From: CAYTKU01 sp964550845 | GTDB lineage: Bacteria; Patescibacteriota; Patescibacteriia; Magasanikbacterales; UBA922 | Direction of reading: 5' to 3' | Length of the DNA stretch: 64,000 bases | NCBI GenBank assembly: GCA_964550845.1 | Contig: CAZKAD010000001.1 | Coordinates: 62,001-126,000 of the forward strand | The notes under the pieces: model-generated | Seen by the model: only the letters and a program-made list of their open reading frames with translations | The model's database searches: none | What the model was told of the DNA's origin: nothing | Made by a program: the position numbers and the translations under genes | Shown: one piece after another, positions 26,233-35,031 of the stretch | How positions within the stretch are numbered: position 1 is the first letter of the stretch | Layout of the letters: the number at the start of each line of letters is the position of its first letter

Positions 26233-26811
26233 ATGACGTTGGCTGAGCAAATTAATAAACTCATCACTCCAGCAGTGAATCGTTTCGTTGCAAAGATGCA
26301 AGAGCTTATTTCTACACCCCCAGAAGAACTAAAACGAATTCTTCTTACCGTGACTCAGAAAGAAGTTGTTTTGTCGGTGCCAGCTCATTCAAAGCCGGCA
26401 ATTGGAGAAAATGAAATGGTGAGAATTCAAAACATTAATGGTATTCCTCGCTTTGTTCATAGCGGATTTGTCTGGGACAAGAAGACGGCATCGGTAACCG
26501 GTTATGTCGAAAATACTCCAAATGGACTCAGAATTTCTTCTCTCACCGAAGAAAAATTGCGAGAAGCGGCTTTTCTCGGTTACCAAGTTCGACAGGATCT
26601 TTATCTCTCTGATGAACAAGCAAAAGCTTTGATTGAACCAAGAGAAGAGAAAAAGGTCACCCAACCTCCAGTAATTCCATCAACAAACGCTGAAGGGAGT
26701 TCGACTCCCTCGCAAAATCCTGCTGTGACTTTGCCTGTAGCACTTCCGGTTTCAGAGGGAGTTGCAGTAGAAATGTTGGAACCTGAAGAAATTGAAGGGG
26801 TAGAAGTTTAA
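26233..26811 (+). CDS. hypothetical protein, 192 aa
   Basis: Not recognised. N-terminal helical part (LAEQINKLITPAVNRFVAKMQEL), a beta-rich middle (IPRFVHSGFVWDKKTASVTG) and a Pro/Thr/Val-rich low-complexity tail. Could be virion-associated, by style only. Confidence 0.65.
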   Translation: MTLAEQINKLITPAVNRFVAKMQELISTPPEELKRILLTVTQKEVVLSVPAHSKPAIGENEMVRIQNINGIPRFVHSGFVWDKKTASVTGYVENTPNGLRISSLTEEKLREAAFLGYQVRQDLYLSDEQAKALIEPREEKKVTQPPVIPSTNAEGSSTPSQNPAVTLPVALPVSEGVAVEMLEPEEIEGVEV

Positions 26812-26852
26812 TCAATTCGAACTTCAATCAACAAGACGTATAAATAACATTT

Positions 26853-26880
26853 GTTTTTCCATCTTTCGAGATGAAAAAAT
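26853..26880 (+). terminator. 3' hairpin
   Basis: TTTTCCATCT-TTCG-AGATGAAAAA, one imperfect pair, between two same-strand genes. Confidence 0.6.
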
Positions 26881-26914
26881 TCAAAAAATTAAATTCTCTT
26901 TGCTCCTCAAAAAG

Positions 26915-28873
26915 ATGACCCTAATTTTCATCAAAAACCTTGGAATCACTCGATTGAGGGAAGTTGCCAGAATTTTGAAAATTCCTGGATATACTCTTTA
27001 TGACGATCCGAATGCTCTTCGAAATCACATCATGAAGTATCTTACCAAACAATATTATGTCAGACAGAAACATCTTGATGAGATCGGAAAATCACAGGCT
27101 GAAATTGACATGCTGGTCAGACATCTCCGTGATATTGCAAAAGAATACAAGAAGAGACAATCTTCGCCTCTGAAAAGATCGATGACATCATTGGCATCTC
27201 GACTCCAAGAATGTGGCGGAGTTTGCCCAGATGATCTAAAGGTGCAATTACCCGCTGACGTTTCATCAAAATTGAGTATCGCCTCGGCGTCGAGAAAAAC
27301 ATTTCCTCTTGTAATGAATGCTTCTCCGGTCGCTTCGAGTATCTCTCCGGTCGCTTTGAGTGCCGCTCCACTTCCAGTCGCTCCGGTCGCTTTGAGTGCT
27401 TCTCCCACCGATCCGATCAATGAAGATGGTGTTGCCGCAACGTCAATTCTACCAGATAAGGAAAACTCTCTTGATGAAGCCAAAAAGCAACTCTATGCTG
27501 AGAAAGTTCAAGCTATCAAAGATCTTGAAGACGCCCAAAAGAAAATTGAATTGTATCAAACTGAACTGAAAAAACTTGATCAAATACTTGGATCTGACTC
27601 TTCTCTGGAAGATATTTCTTCTGCACTTAGTAAAATTATGGACTTGCAAACCGAACTGAGTTCAAAGATCGAATCTGTAAAGACTCAAGAAACAATTATT
27701 GCAGCGCTTCAAGCTCAAATGGGAGATCAAAGTAGTACTCCAACTTTGTTTGAAAAGGAATCGAGGGGCATGATGAATCGAGTTACGGAACTTGACCAAA
27801 AGACACAGAATTTAATTCAAGAGGTTGCAAGACACGTGAAAACGATTGAAGATCAAAAAAGAATTATCACCGATCAAGATCAAACGATTCAAATGCTTAA
27901 CATTGAACAGGAACAACATGTGGCAAAAATTCAAGCTCAAGTCAAAGAAATTCAACAATGTAACGTTTCTTCACAAGAATGCGCTCAGAAACTCGATCAA
28001 CTCCAGCAAAGAATTGATTTGCTTTCGAATCAACTTGTTGAACAAAAGTTTAATGTAGACAAACTTGAAGCAGAAAATAAAAGGTTTGGACAACAGTTAC
28101 AAACCGTGGCATATGGAGATGAAAAAGAACTTGGAGAGATGAAAAAGTATGTTGCAGATATGATGGTTTATTTGTCAAAAGCAACCGGAAAAATTGCGCG
28201 ACTTGAAGGAGTTGGTGAAGTTAAAGAAGTTAAAGATAGTCTCGCAAAGTTGAGAGATATCAAAACATGGCCAGAATTTAAATTATCTCTCGATGATTTG
28301 AGCAAACAAATAAATGACCTTCGAAAGGCAACCAAAAATGCTGAAGTAAAGGGAGAGAATGTTGACCAAATTAAAATACTTCGAGAGACTTTAGCCGACG
28401 CGAATGCAAAGGTGGCTCAACTTGAAGATCAAGTTAAACAAATGGCTCTTCAAGATAAGGGAAGTGAGCAAAAAGTTGCTCCCGTTGTCGAAGTTGGACA
28501 ACCTCCCGCACTTGTACCCCCAACCCAGATTCCAGTAGTACAACAACCTCAACCACCTCAATTTCCCAATCGATTACCTCAACCACCACCTCAATTTCCC
28601 AATCGATTACCTCAACCACCACCTCGAGATCCTGGATGGTTTGGATTTTTTAGAAGAGAACCAAAGGAAGAGGTTCAAGGTCCTTTGGGATCGGTTCAAG
28701 GTCCTTTGGGATCGGTTCAAGGTCCTTCATCTACTCAAAATCTTGTACCATTTCAATCCCGAGAAATTTCACCACAACGGCAAGGACAAGGTTGGTTATC
28801 CGGATGGTTCGGATCGAATGGCCAAACAAATCCGGCTGGAGTTAACATGAAAGATAATCCATACGGTTTTTAA
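26915..28873 (+). CDS. SAP-like/coiled-coil/proline-rich protein
   Basis: 652 aa. N-terminal SAP-like unit (ITRLREVARILKIPGYTLYDD, about residues 8-40), an Ala/Ser/Pro linker with ASPVA-type repeats, then a long coiled coil (about residues 190-520), then Pro/Gln-rich repeats and a Trp/Gly-rich end (GWLSGWFGSNG). Two in-frame DNA repeats occur in the tail: a 33-bp unit encoding PQFPNRLPQPP and a 21-bp unit encoding VQGPLGS. The translation start is the ATG at 26915. A structural or scaffold role is inferred from architecture only. Confidence 0.75.
   Translation: MTLIFIKNLGITRLREVARILKIPGYTLYDDPNALRNHIMKYLTKQYYVRQKHLDEIGKSQAEIDMLVRHLRDIAKEYKKRQSSPLKRSMTSLASRLQECGGVCPDDLKVQLPADVSSKLSIASASRKTFPLVMNASPVASSISPVALSAAPLPVAPVALSASPTDPINEDGVAATSILPDKENSLDEAKKQLYAEKVQAIKDLEDAQKKIELYQTELKKLDQILGSDSSLEDISSALSKIMDLQTELSSKIESVKTQETIIAALQAQMGDQSSTPTLFEKESRGMMNRVTELDQKTQNLIQEVARHVKTIEDQKRIITDQDQTIQMLNIEQEQHVAKIQAQVKEIQQCNVSSQECAQKLDQLQQRIDLLSNQLVEQKFNVDKLEAENKRFGQQLQTVAYGDEKELGEMKKYVADMMVYLSKATGKIARLEGVGEVKEVKDSLAKLRDIKTWPEFKLSLDDLSKQINDLRKATKNAEVKGENVDQIKILRETLADANAKVAQLEDQVKQMALQDKGSEQKVAPVVEVGQPPALVPPTQIPVVQQPQPPQFPNRLPQPPPQFPNRLPQPPPRDPGWFGFFRREPKEEVQGPLGSVQGPLGSVQGPSSTQNLVPFQSREISPQRQGQGWLSGWFGSNGQTNPAGVNMKDNPYGF
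28550..28626 (+). repeat. 33-bp coding repeat
   Basis: Two near-identical copies encoding PPQFPNRLPQP in the proline-rich tail. Confidence 0.8.
28674..28736 (+). repeat. 21-bp coding repeat (VQGPLGS)
   Basis: Three copies of GTTCAAGGTCCTTTGGGATCG. The core GGTCCTTTGGGATC is partly self-complementary, so it may be derived from the dispersed palindromic element. Confidence 0.75.
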
Positions 28874-28957
28874 CCGGTCCCGGAGGACGTTTAACTATTA
28901 AGATGTAGAATGAACAAATAAAAATGAAAATTATTTTCAACGACCGTCAAAATATCG

Positions 28958-29938
28958 ATGTTTCCTTATCGACGTCGGTTTACAAAGGAAAAACCGATTG
29001 AAATCTTAACTAAGATTTCAAAAGGGGGAGATTTAGATAATCACGATTTAGTTTCTTTTATCACCGATGAGAAATCTATTTTTCCCACTGCTATTATTAG
29101 TGATGAAAGAACTTATCTCGAAGGAGCTTTTTTGACTGACTTCTACAATGAAGCCGCTCGTATTCATACACAAGCGTGGGATTCATCGAGAGGAAAGTAT
29201 TTCGAATCTCCATATTCATTTTGGCAAAGAATTCGAAATCAAAATTACTTTAAGAATCTCTCAATTTCAAATCAACGTGAATATATTTATTCACACACGA
29301 GAGAAGCAACATTGTTTAACATCTTTGTGGCAGTCAAAATTTATAACCTTGTTGCAAAGAGAATTGGAACAAAGATTCGGATTTTCGACCCTTTTTCGGG
29401 GTGGGGATGTCGTGCAATTGCAGCTTGCGCAAGTTCTCAAGTTGAGAATTACACAGGTGTAGATTGTAATCCATATCTTTGTAGAGGATATCAATTGTTG
29501 AAAAAAGAGCTTGACTTCCAGAACAGGCTCGAGTTTATTGCTTCTTCAATTGAAGATGAATCTTCAATCCCTAAAAATGGCCAGTATGATTTGGTTTTCA
29601 CTTCACCTCCTTTTTTTATCTTTGAAAGTTACGAAACAAAATCAGGTAAACAATCGACTGATACATATTCGAATTATTCGGATTGGCTCTCGTTTATTTC
29701 AACCACTTTCAAACGAATTTCAAGACATCTTGCTCCCGGTGGATATATCATGATTCATCTTGGAAATACTGGAGTTGCTCCGAATTTAGAGCAAGACATT
29801 CAACAAGCGTTTTCGACTTTTTTGAACTTTGTTCAAAAAGTGAATCTGCAGACAAAACTCAGCAACGGAACTCTCAAACGTCCAGTGCCAATTTATGTAT
29901 TTCAAAATATTCAACTTCGTTCTTCGGAACAAAGTTAA
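28958..29938 (+). CDS. class I SAM-dependent methyltransferase, DNA-type
   Basis: 326 aa. SAM-binding motif I is FDPFSGWGCRAIAA (near residue 145) followed by the acidic GVDCNPYLCRGY; the catalytic motif is FTSPPFF (near 217), as in N4-cytosine/N6-adenine DNA methyltransferases with (D/N/S)PP(Y/F). The downstream HLAPGGYIMIHLGNTG fits the same fold. No restriction endonuclease lies beside it, so it would be a solitary modification enzyme; RNA as substrate cannot be excluded. AAAATTATTTTC lies about 20 nt upstream of the ATG. Confidence 0.8.
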   Translation: MFPYRRRFTKEKPIEILTKISKGGDLDNHDLVSFITDEKSIFPTAIISDERTYLEGAFLTDFYNEAARIHTQAWDSSRGKYFESPYSFWQRIRNQNYFKNLSISNQREYIYSHTREATLFNIFVAVKIYNLVAKRIGTKIRIFDPFSGWGCRAIAACASSQVENYTGVDCNPYLCRGYQLLKKELDFQNRLEFIASSIEDESSIPKNGQYDLVFTSPPFFIFESYETKSGKQSTDTYSNYSDWLSFISTTFKRISRHLAPGGYIMIHLGNTGVAPNLEQDIQQAFSTFLNFVQKVNLQTKLSNGTLKRPVPIYVFQNIQLRSSEQS

Positions 29939-29983
29939 ACGATCATTCAAGATGTAAAGTTAAACGATCATTCAAGATAGAAA

Positions 29984-30901
29984 ATGACCACCTTTACCAA
30001 TTCGGCTCTCTTGAGAAGTATTGGAAGAAATATTTTCAATATACTTGAAATTGCTGATAATGAATCAGTTCGATTGTTATTGAGAGAAATGATTGAGGAA
30101 TTGAATCAAGGTAAATTGAATATGATTGTTCCGAAGCGAGACGCAAATAATCATCAATTTGAAAAGTTAGCTCCGCAATCTAAAATCATTTTAGTTAAAG
30201 GTGCCTTTCAGCACACCGAGTTACCACCAGAGCATCTTCAATACCTTCATACTCAGCTTCGGCCATCTGAAGGAGATATCATATGTTTAGGAATTGATGG
30301 AGAAGTGAAAGAAAAAGGAAACAAATTTGATGTTCCATTTCAAGTCTGTGTGGCACTTGAACATCAATGTGTTCTTCTTGAGAGAACAAAAGAATATACA
30401 TTTTTACCTCGAAGTTTAACATGTCTTGACTTGAATAACTTTCGTTTTCCTCGCCATTGGTATGAAATTTCTCCTCCCGAGCAAATCGAATTACCATTTA
30501 CTCTTTTTGTTTGGGCAAGTTTAACATCTTATCACCAGGAATTAAAAGACAATTTAACCTTTGGTCTTCTTCCTACAGATGCATATGAAGCTTGTTATTG
30601 TCCGATTCATTGCGGATGCGAAGAATTTTGTTTTTGTGAGTCAAAAGGAGAATGTCATCTCAATTGTTGGTACACAAGAGTACAAATTTTTGCCCAATAT
30701 TTTTATTTTGTTTACGATGGTGATGAAGGAAAAGAAGAAATTTTACAGCTTCTCTCATATAATAAATTATTCTGTTCAATCTTCGCCTTGAATAGAAAAC
30801 GAAAGATCAAACCAAAAAGTAATACTTTGTTCTTCGCCAAAATGGAGGTTGATACTCAACGTGATCAATTACGGAAACAATTTGAAGATAAAAATAGTTG
30901 A
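29984..30901 (+). CDS. cysteine-rich hypothetical protein, 305 aa
   Basis: Not recognised. Near residue 205 it has a dense cysteine cluster, CYCPIHCGCEEFCFCES followed by CHLNCW (nine Cys and two His within about 30 residues), probably one or two metal sites. N-terminal third is helical. The upstream gap has two direct copies of GTTAAACGATCATTCAAGAT. Confidence 0.7.
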   Translation: MTTFTNSALLRSIGRNIFNILEIADNESVRLLLREMIEELNQGKLNMIVPKRDANNHQFEKLAPQSKIILVKGAFQHTELPPEHLQYLHTQLRPSEGDIICLGIDGEVKEKGNKFDVPFQVCVALEHQCVLLERTKEYTFLPRSLTCLDLNNFRFPRHWYEISPPEQIELPFTLFVWASLTSYHQELKDNLTFGLLPTDAYEACYCPIHCGCEEFCFCESKGECHLNCWYTRVQIFAQYFYFVYDGDEGKEEILQLLSYNKLFCSIFALNRKRKIKPKSNTLFFAKMEVDTQRDQLRKQFEDKNS

Positions 30902-30918
30902 ATTTCGAAATGAAAAAA

Positions 30919-30943
30919 TTTTGTCTCCCCGAAGGGAGACAAA
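30919..30943. terminator. 3' hairpin
   Basis: TTTTGTCTCCC-CGAA-GGGAGACAAAA, an 11-bp perfect stem after the stop at 30901. Confidence 0.75.
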
Positions 30944-30955
30944 ATAAACAACAAA

Positions 30956-31153
<198 letters not shown>

Positions 31154-31161
31154 TCAAGTGC

Positions 31162-31530
31162 TCAGAGAAATTCTGATCGAATCTTTAACGCCGATACACT
31201 CGTTTTCTCTCCCTTTCTTGCTTTTTCAAGGTCTTCAATAAGGGTCTTTTTATCCACTTTAACTTCGTGTTTATCAAGAACTTCAATGAGATCTCTTTCA
31301 ATTTCACTCTTCTTTTTACGGGTACTTTTTACCTTTTCATCACTAATAAACACAATTCCATTCATTTTGAATCCGGGGACTGAAGCATCTTGAAGATCTT
31401 TGAGAATTTCACTGTCAAGTTCTTTTCTCTTTTTTCTCAATTCGAGCAGCTTTGCATTCAATTCTTTAATTTCGGTTGCAATTCGAATGTATTCGGATGC
31501 TTTGCTCTGGAGATCGGCACTGCGTGACAT
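31162..31530 (-). CDS. small coiled-coil protein, 122 aa
   Basis: Predicted coiled coil in residues 1-45 (IATEIKELNAKLLELRKKRKELDSEI), then FKMNGIVFISDEKVKSTRKKKSEIERDL. The layout resembles small giant-virus proteins of the DUF5760 kind, from memory and unverified. Function unknown. Confidence 0.65.
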   Translation of the reverse strand: MSRSADLQSKASEYIRIATEIKELNAKLLELRKKRKELDSEILKDLQDASVPGFKMNGIVFISDEKVKSTRKKKSEIERDLIEVLDKHEVKVDKKTLIEDLEKARKGEKTSVSALKIRSEFL

Positions 31531-31585
31531 TTAAAATCTTCTTTGGAGATCAATCGATGTCTTTTAATTCATCCCGAAGGATCAA

Positions 31586-32608
31586 TTATTTCTTTCTCAA
31601 ACTATCATAAGCTTGTTTGCCTTCTTCTGTTTGGGACAGATTGAAGATAGCGTTGCTACAGGCGTTCTGAACCGAATCCATTTTAGTCATCCCGTCACCT
31701 CGACCCCAGACAGAAATATTTCCATTTGGTATTTTTATTTCAGAGGTAAAAATAAGTCTTCCAGAAGAACGATCATATTTTCGAGTGGTATTAATCTCTG
31801 GAACACCTTTCTTCATACGTTCAAGTAGTTCTTTCAAAATTGATCTTGAATCATAAAGATGTTCATATTCAAGAGAAATATCTTTACCATCAAAGACATA
31901 CTGAAGTAATCGTAAAATGGGTCCGGTTGAAATCATCATATCACTACGAAGATTTTCAAGATTACTGAGCCCCTTAAAGACAGCTCTCGCAAATGCTTCA
32001 AAAACATCTTCAAGCAAAGAAATTTCATTTTCTTTTCGGGTCAACAAATCACTTGAAATATAAGGGAGAAAACCTAAAGTTTTTGCACACTCGCCATAAA
32101 TTTTCTTTGATACAAAGTTAGTCTTCAAGCGAGATAAAGTTGGAACATTTTTACCTGATGGATCTTCAAGATGTGGAAATCTTTTCACCAAATACTCAAA
32201 GATACAAAAAGTCAACAAAGAATCACCAAGAAGTTCAAGTATCTCATAGTTTGAAGAAGCAGAAACACTTGGATGTGTAAAAGCTTGAACGAAGAAATCA
32301 AATTGTTTAGTAATAAGACCTTCAACTTTTTCATCTGGAATTCGAAGTACTTTAAGAAGTATTTCTCGAATAAAGTTGACAAAGGATTGGTCTCGAGGTC
32401 CGAGATAAAATTCACTCGTCAATTTCTTTTTCTCATCTTGTCTACGATCTCTTTGTTCTTGGTAATTTTTAGTTTCCTCTTCTTCTGTCATATCGGCCCA
32501 GCTTTGTTTTTCTTTATTTGGTTGATATTCAGATACACGAAAACTTTCCCGAGCACCTCTTGTTTTGGAGCGAAAATTGTATCGACCTCTTCGTTGAGGG
32601 TAAGACAT
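31586..32608 (-). CDS. ribonuclease III
   Basis: 340-aa double-stranded-RNA endonuclease. Signature helix NYEILELLGDSLLTFCIFEYL (cf. NERLEFLGDAVL) and the second acidic motif LLEDVFEAFARAVF give the catalytic E/D set. The C-terminal 80 residues, with VQNACSNAIFNL, fit a weak dsRNA-binding domain. N-terminal 70 residues are basic/charged (RRGRYNFRSKTRGARESF) and disordered. ATG at 32608 is used; the upstream extension runs into a hairpin. Possible roles: processing viral RNA or countering host RNA interference. Confidence 0.88.
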   Translation of the reverse strand: MSYPQRRGRYNFRSKTRGARESFRVSEYQPNKEKQSWADMTEEEETKNYQEQRDRRQDEKKKLTSEFYLGPRDQSFVNFIREILLKVLRIPDEKVEGLITKQFDFFVQAFTHPSVSASSNYEILELLGDSLLTFCIFEYLVKRFPHLEDPSGKNVPTLSRLKTNFVSKKIYGECAKTLGFLPYISSDLLTRKENEISLLEDVFEAFARAVFKGLSNLENLRSDMMISTGPILRLLQYVFDGKDISLEYEHLYDSRSILKELLERMKKGVPEINTTRKYDRSSGRLIFTSEIKIPNGNISVWGRGDGMTKMDSVQNACSNAIFNLSQTEEGKQAYDSLRKK

Positions 32609-32649
32609 TTTCGATCTTTGTTGATGGATTAAGATAATTGTAGTGATTA

Positions 32650-32674
32650 TTCTTTTTGAATCTTTCAAAGATTC
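32650..32674 (-). terminator. 3' hairpin
   Basis: TTTGAATCTTT-C-AAAGATTCAAA palindrome between the 86-aa gene end (32715) and the RNase III start. Confidence 0.7.
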
Positions 32675-32714
32675 AAAATATCAATTTTAAAGTTTTCCTT
32701 CAGTCAAAGCAAAA

Positions 32715-32975
32715 TTAACATTGAGCTGCCGAATAGGCAGCATCGGCACTACAATATTCCCCAAGGGCTTCTACAGGTTGAGAACCTCCACGAATTCCTC
32801 CGTGGGGCTTATTTGACTGAGTAGACTTGACATGATTTCCAACTGCAAACATTGAGTTCGGTTGAATATTCACCATGAAAAGATGTTGAGGATTGCCAAA
32901 ATCCTGTGCAGACACGTAGTCTTGATGATTTGAGAGAAGAGATCCAGCTTCTTTGCGACGTCCAGAGGTGCTCAT
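32715..32975 (-). CDS. small hypothetical protein, 86 aa
   Basis: Not recognised. Polar, Gly/Ser/Gln-rich; ends AAYSAAQC. Possibly a virion protein, inferred from composition only. Confidence 0.6.
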   Translation of the reverse strand: MSTSGRRKEAGSLLSNHQDYVSAQDFGNPQHLFMVNIQPNSMFAVGNHVKSTQSNKPHGGIRGGSQPVEALGEYCSADAAYSAAQC

Positions 32976-33056
32976 TTTACATTGGAGAAAAATAAATTTT
33001 TCTTTTTGGATCTCTTCCGAAACTTTGCTTGAAAATGAATCTCTTCGAAAAGAGCC

Positions 33057-33551
33057 TCAGATATCCTTATACAATACATTTAATTTTTGGAGTTGGACTT
33101 GTTGATAAAGTTTAGCTTTCGAATTACCCACATCAATCAAAGTACCTGGAATCTTTTTACACTTTTCTTGATCATAGAATAAAAGACGATGATTCCATTT
33201 GTTTCGTGACCAAACGAAAAGATGTGATGAAGCTTGTCCAAATTGCAGTTTCAACAATTCAATTGTTTTATCAACTGAATATTGTTTCCCAACCCATGGC
33301 TTTCTCAAATCAGATGGATCGAATGCAATTGAGTCAAAATATGACGGAGCGAGAGACAAAAAATTACCTTTAGTTGTTCCTTCGGGACATTTAACCGGTC
33401 CTTCGGGACATTTAAATTCAGAAGGAACCGCAAAAATCATCATCAATCCCCGTTGAGCTCCAATAATTCTTTTTCCGTCCATTTCTTCTTGCGTGTAGAC
33501 AAAAAACAAAACATCGCCCAGTTGTCGGAGCGACTCATATTGATCGCTCAT
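33057..33551 (-). CDS. hypothetical protein with in-frame palindromic insert, 164 aa
   Basis: Not recognised. Alpha/beta composition (LGDVLFFVYTQEEMDGKR, SSHLFVWSRNKWNHRLLFYD). Near residue 50, KCPEGPVKCPEGTTK is encoded by two tandem copies of the palindromic element (33376-33417, 21-bp period, frame preserved). Start at the ATG at 33551; the codon two upstream is TTG. Confidence 0.65.
   Translation of the reverse strand: MSDQYESLRQLGDVLFFVYTQEEMDGKRIIGAQRGLMMIFAVPSEFKCPEGPVKCPEGTTKGNFLSLAPSYFDSIAFDPSDLRKPWVGKQYSVDKTIELLKLQFGQASSHLFVWSRNKWNHRLLFYDQEKCKKIPGTLIDVGNSKAKLYQQVQLQKLNVLYKDI
33376..33417. repeat. two in-frame palindromic elements inside a gene
   Basis: CCTTCGGGACATTTAACCGGT twice, 21-bp period, in the 164-aa gene. 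Each copy holds GTCC-TTCG-GGAC. Confidence 0.85.
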
Positions 33552-33599
33552 TTGCAAATTAAATAAATATTCAAAGGAAAAAGATCATTTTTGTCGAAT

Positions 33600-33690
33600 T
33601 AGTTAAACGTCCTTCGAACTGGTTAAACGTCCTTCGAACTGGTTAAACGTCCTTCGAACTGGTTAAACGTCCTTTGAATGAGTTAAACCT
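33600..33690. repeat. tandem palindromic elements (4 copies)
   Basis: GTTAAACGTCCTTCGAACTG repeated with an exact 20-bp period, last copy diverged, in the divergent gap between the 164-aa and 51-aa genes. Confidence 0.9.
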
Positions 33691-33692
33691 TT

Positions 33693-33712
33693 CATCTCTT
33701 TATCAAGAGATG
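33693..33712 (+). promoter_or_regulatory. hairpin containing a start codon
   Basis: CATCTCTT-TATC-AAGAGATG: 8-bp perfect stem whose 3' end is the ATG of the 51-aa gene. It could be a relict 3' hairpin or a structure that limits initiation. Confidence 0.4.
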
Positions 33713-33865
33713 AATCCTTATACACTTGGAGGAAGTCTTTTCTTTATCGTCGGATGTGGAGCTCTAATTATTAATGATTATCTTCAGGGAAATAAAATCT
33801 CTGGTTTCGGAAATAGTTGCTTTCTCTGTGGAAGCGTGTGTTATTTACTTTACGAATTAAATTAA
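33710..33865 (+). CDS. small two-helix membrane protein, 51 aa
   Basis: Two hydrophobic segments (TLGGSLFFIVGCGALII and SCFLCGSVCYLLY) separated by a short polar loop. The frame can start at 33674 instead (63 aa). Its stop overlaps the convergent thioredoxin-like gene end by 4 nt. Likely a viral membrane protein. Confidence 0.55.
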   Translation: MNPYTLGGSLFFIVGCGALIINDYLQGNKISGFGNSCFLCGSVCYLLYELN

Positions 33866-34431
33866 TTCATTCCAAATGCCTCTCCGACCGTTACAACAGT
33901 ACTCTTCTTTGTCACAGGTGTATTGTTAAATACTTCATCAAATGAAACAAAACAACCGTCATCTTCCTCATCATAACCAGCGGCACAATAAGCATTCATT
34001 CCATTCTTCAATGAACAAGTTTTACCTTCATCTGGAGTTTTCTTGGCTGAAATATAATGATACATTCGAAGGAAATTATTGAACATATCCTCTTTCGTCA
34101 AAGGGCCATTATAAGCGATTTGATAAACACCATCCTTATACAGGGCAATAATCGGAGTCTTTGTGATTGGTGTCTTTGATCGAAGACTATTTCTTGCAAT
34201 TTCTTTACCATTTGCTGCCACGTTTGAACGAGCAAATTTGATTTGGGGAAGCGCCTCGGCTACAGCAATAAAATTTGGAGCTGAATGTACACAAATTTTA
34301 CAATCATTGGCATAAAACATCACAAACACATATCCAGGAATTCCAATCATCATATCTGCAGGTGCATTTGGATCATAAGGGTTGAGCTGTTTAAAAATAA
34401 AATCTCGCGGTCGAAGTTGATAGACAACCAT
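33862..34431 (-). CDS. thioredoxin-like protein
   Basis: 189 aa. Thioredoxin fold with YVFVMFYANDCKICVHSAP: the redox CxxC is CKIC near residue 47. A cis-proline motif TPIIALY follows near 115. C-terminal 45 residues are extra (GKTCSLKNGMNAYCAAGYDEEDDGCF, with three to four more Cys). Probable thiol oxidoreductase acting on virion proteins in the cytoplasm. Confidence 0.8.
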   Translation of the reverse strand: MVVYQLRPRDFIFKQLNPYDPNAPADMMIGIPGYVFVMFYANDCKICVHSAPNFIAVAEALPQIKFARSNVAANGKEIARNSLRSKTPITKTPIIALYKDGVYQIAYNGPLTKEDMFNNFLRMYHYISAKKTPDEGKTCSLKNGMNAYCAAGYDEEDDGCFVSFDEVFNNTPVTKKSTVVTVGEAFGMN

Positions 34432-34525
34432 TAGTTTTACTTCGTTGAAAAAACTTTAAACGTCTTTTGAATCTTGATAAAGATTCAAAAACTTGAGAGT
34501 TGTAATCAAATATTCCTTAGATTAA

Positions 34526-34945
34526 TTAGAAATAATGGGCATCGTTTTGGCGATTACCAGAGACGAATGCATTCTTGAAGTTTTGAAATTGACCAGCAAC
34601 TGGCTTATGTTTGATAATCTTATTTTGTCCTTCAGTTTGTACAGTTCCGGCAATGTATTCTCCATTTAACATCGAAACCCGCTCTCCTCGGAGAGGAGTT
34701 TCAATGTCAGGATGACGCTGAAGATCAGTTTCAAGATCGTACCAATTCATATGACCAGGATGACACAAATTCATATAGTCGGGGTAAACCGACTCAGCAA
34801 CTCCTTCCGGGCGAGAAGGAACCATGGTCGGACAGACCGCAGCCTGATTGGGATAGAGTACATCTACCGAGGCGAGAGATTGACCTCGACCAGGGTCGAT
34901 CTTTCCGACTCGGGTAGACTTTGCAAATGAAGCGTAAGCAGACAT
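34526..34945 (-). CDS. hypothetical protein, 139 aa
   Basis: Not recognised. Polar, Gly/Asn-rich, with short motifs such as YPDYMNLCHPGHMNWYDLE and NGEYIAGTV. The style resembles a virion component, but nothing visible proves it. Confidence 0.65.
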   Translation of the reverse strand: MSAYASFAKSTRVGKIDPGRGQSLASVDVLYPNQAAVCPTMVPSRPEGVAESVYPDYMNLCHPGHMNWYDLETDLQRHPDIETPLRGERVSMLNGEYIAGTVQTEGQNKIIKHKPVAGQFQNFKNAFVSGNRQNDAHYF

Positions 34946-35031
34946 TTAAGGAGAGATTGATTTAGTGAAAAGACTTTCCCTTGACACTCTGCGTTTGTTT
35001 TTGTTGCGAGGAAAAAATTTATTTTTCGAAA

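Noticed and set aside
33600..33690. CRISPR-like array
   Set aside because: The units are contiguous 20-bp palindromes with no spacers and no cas genes nearby.
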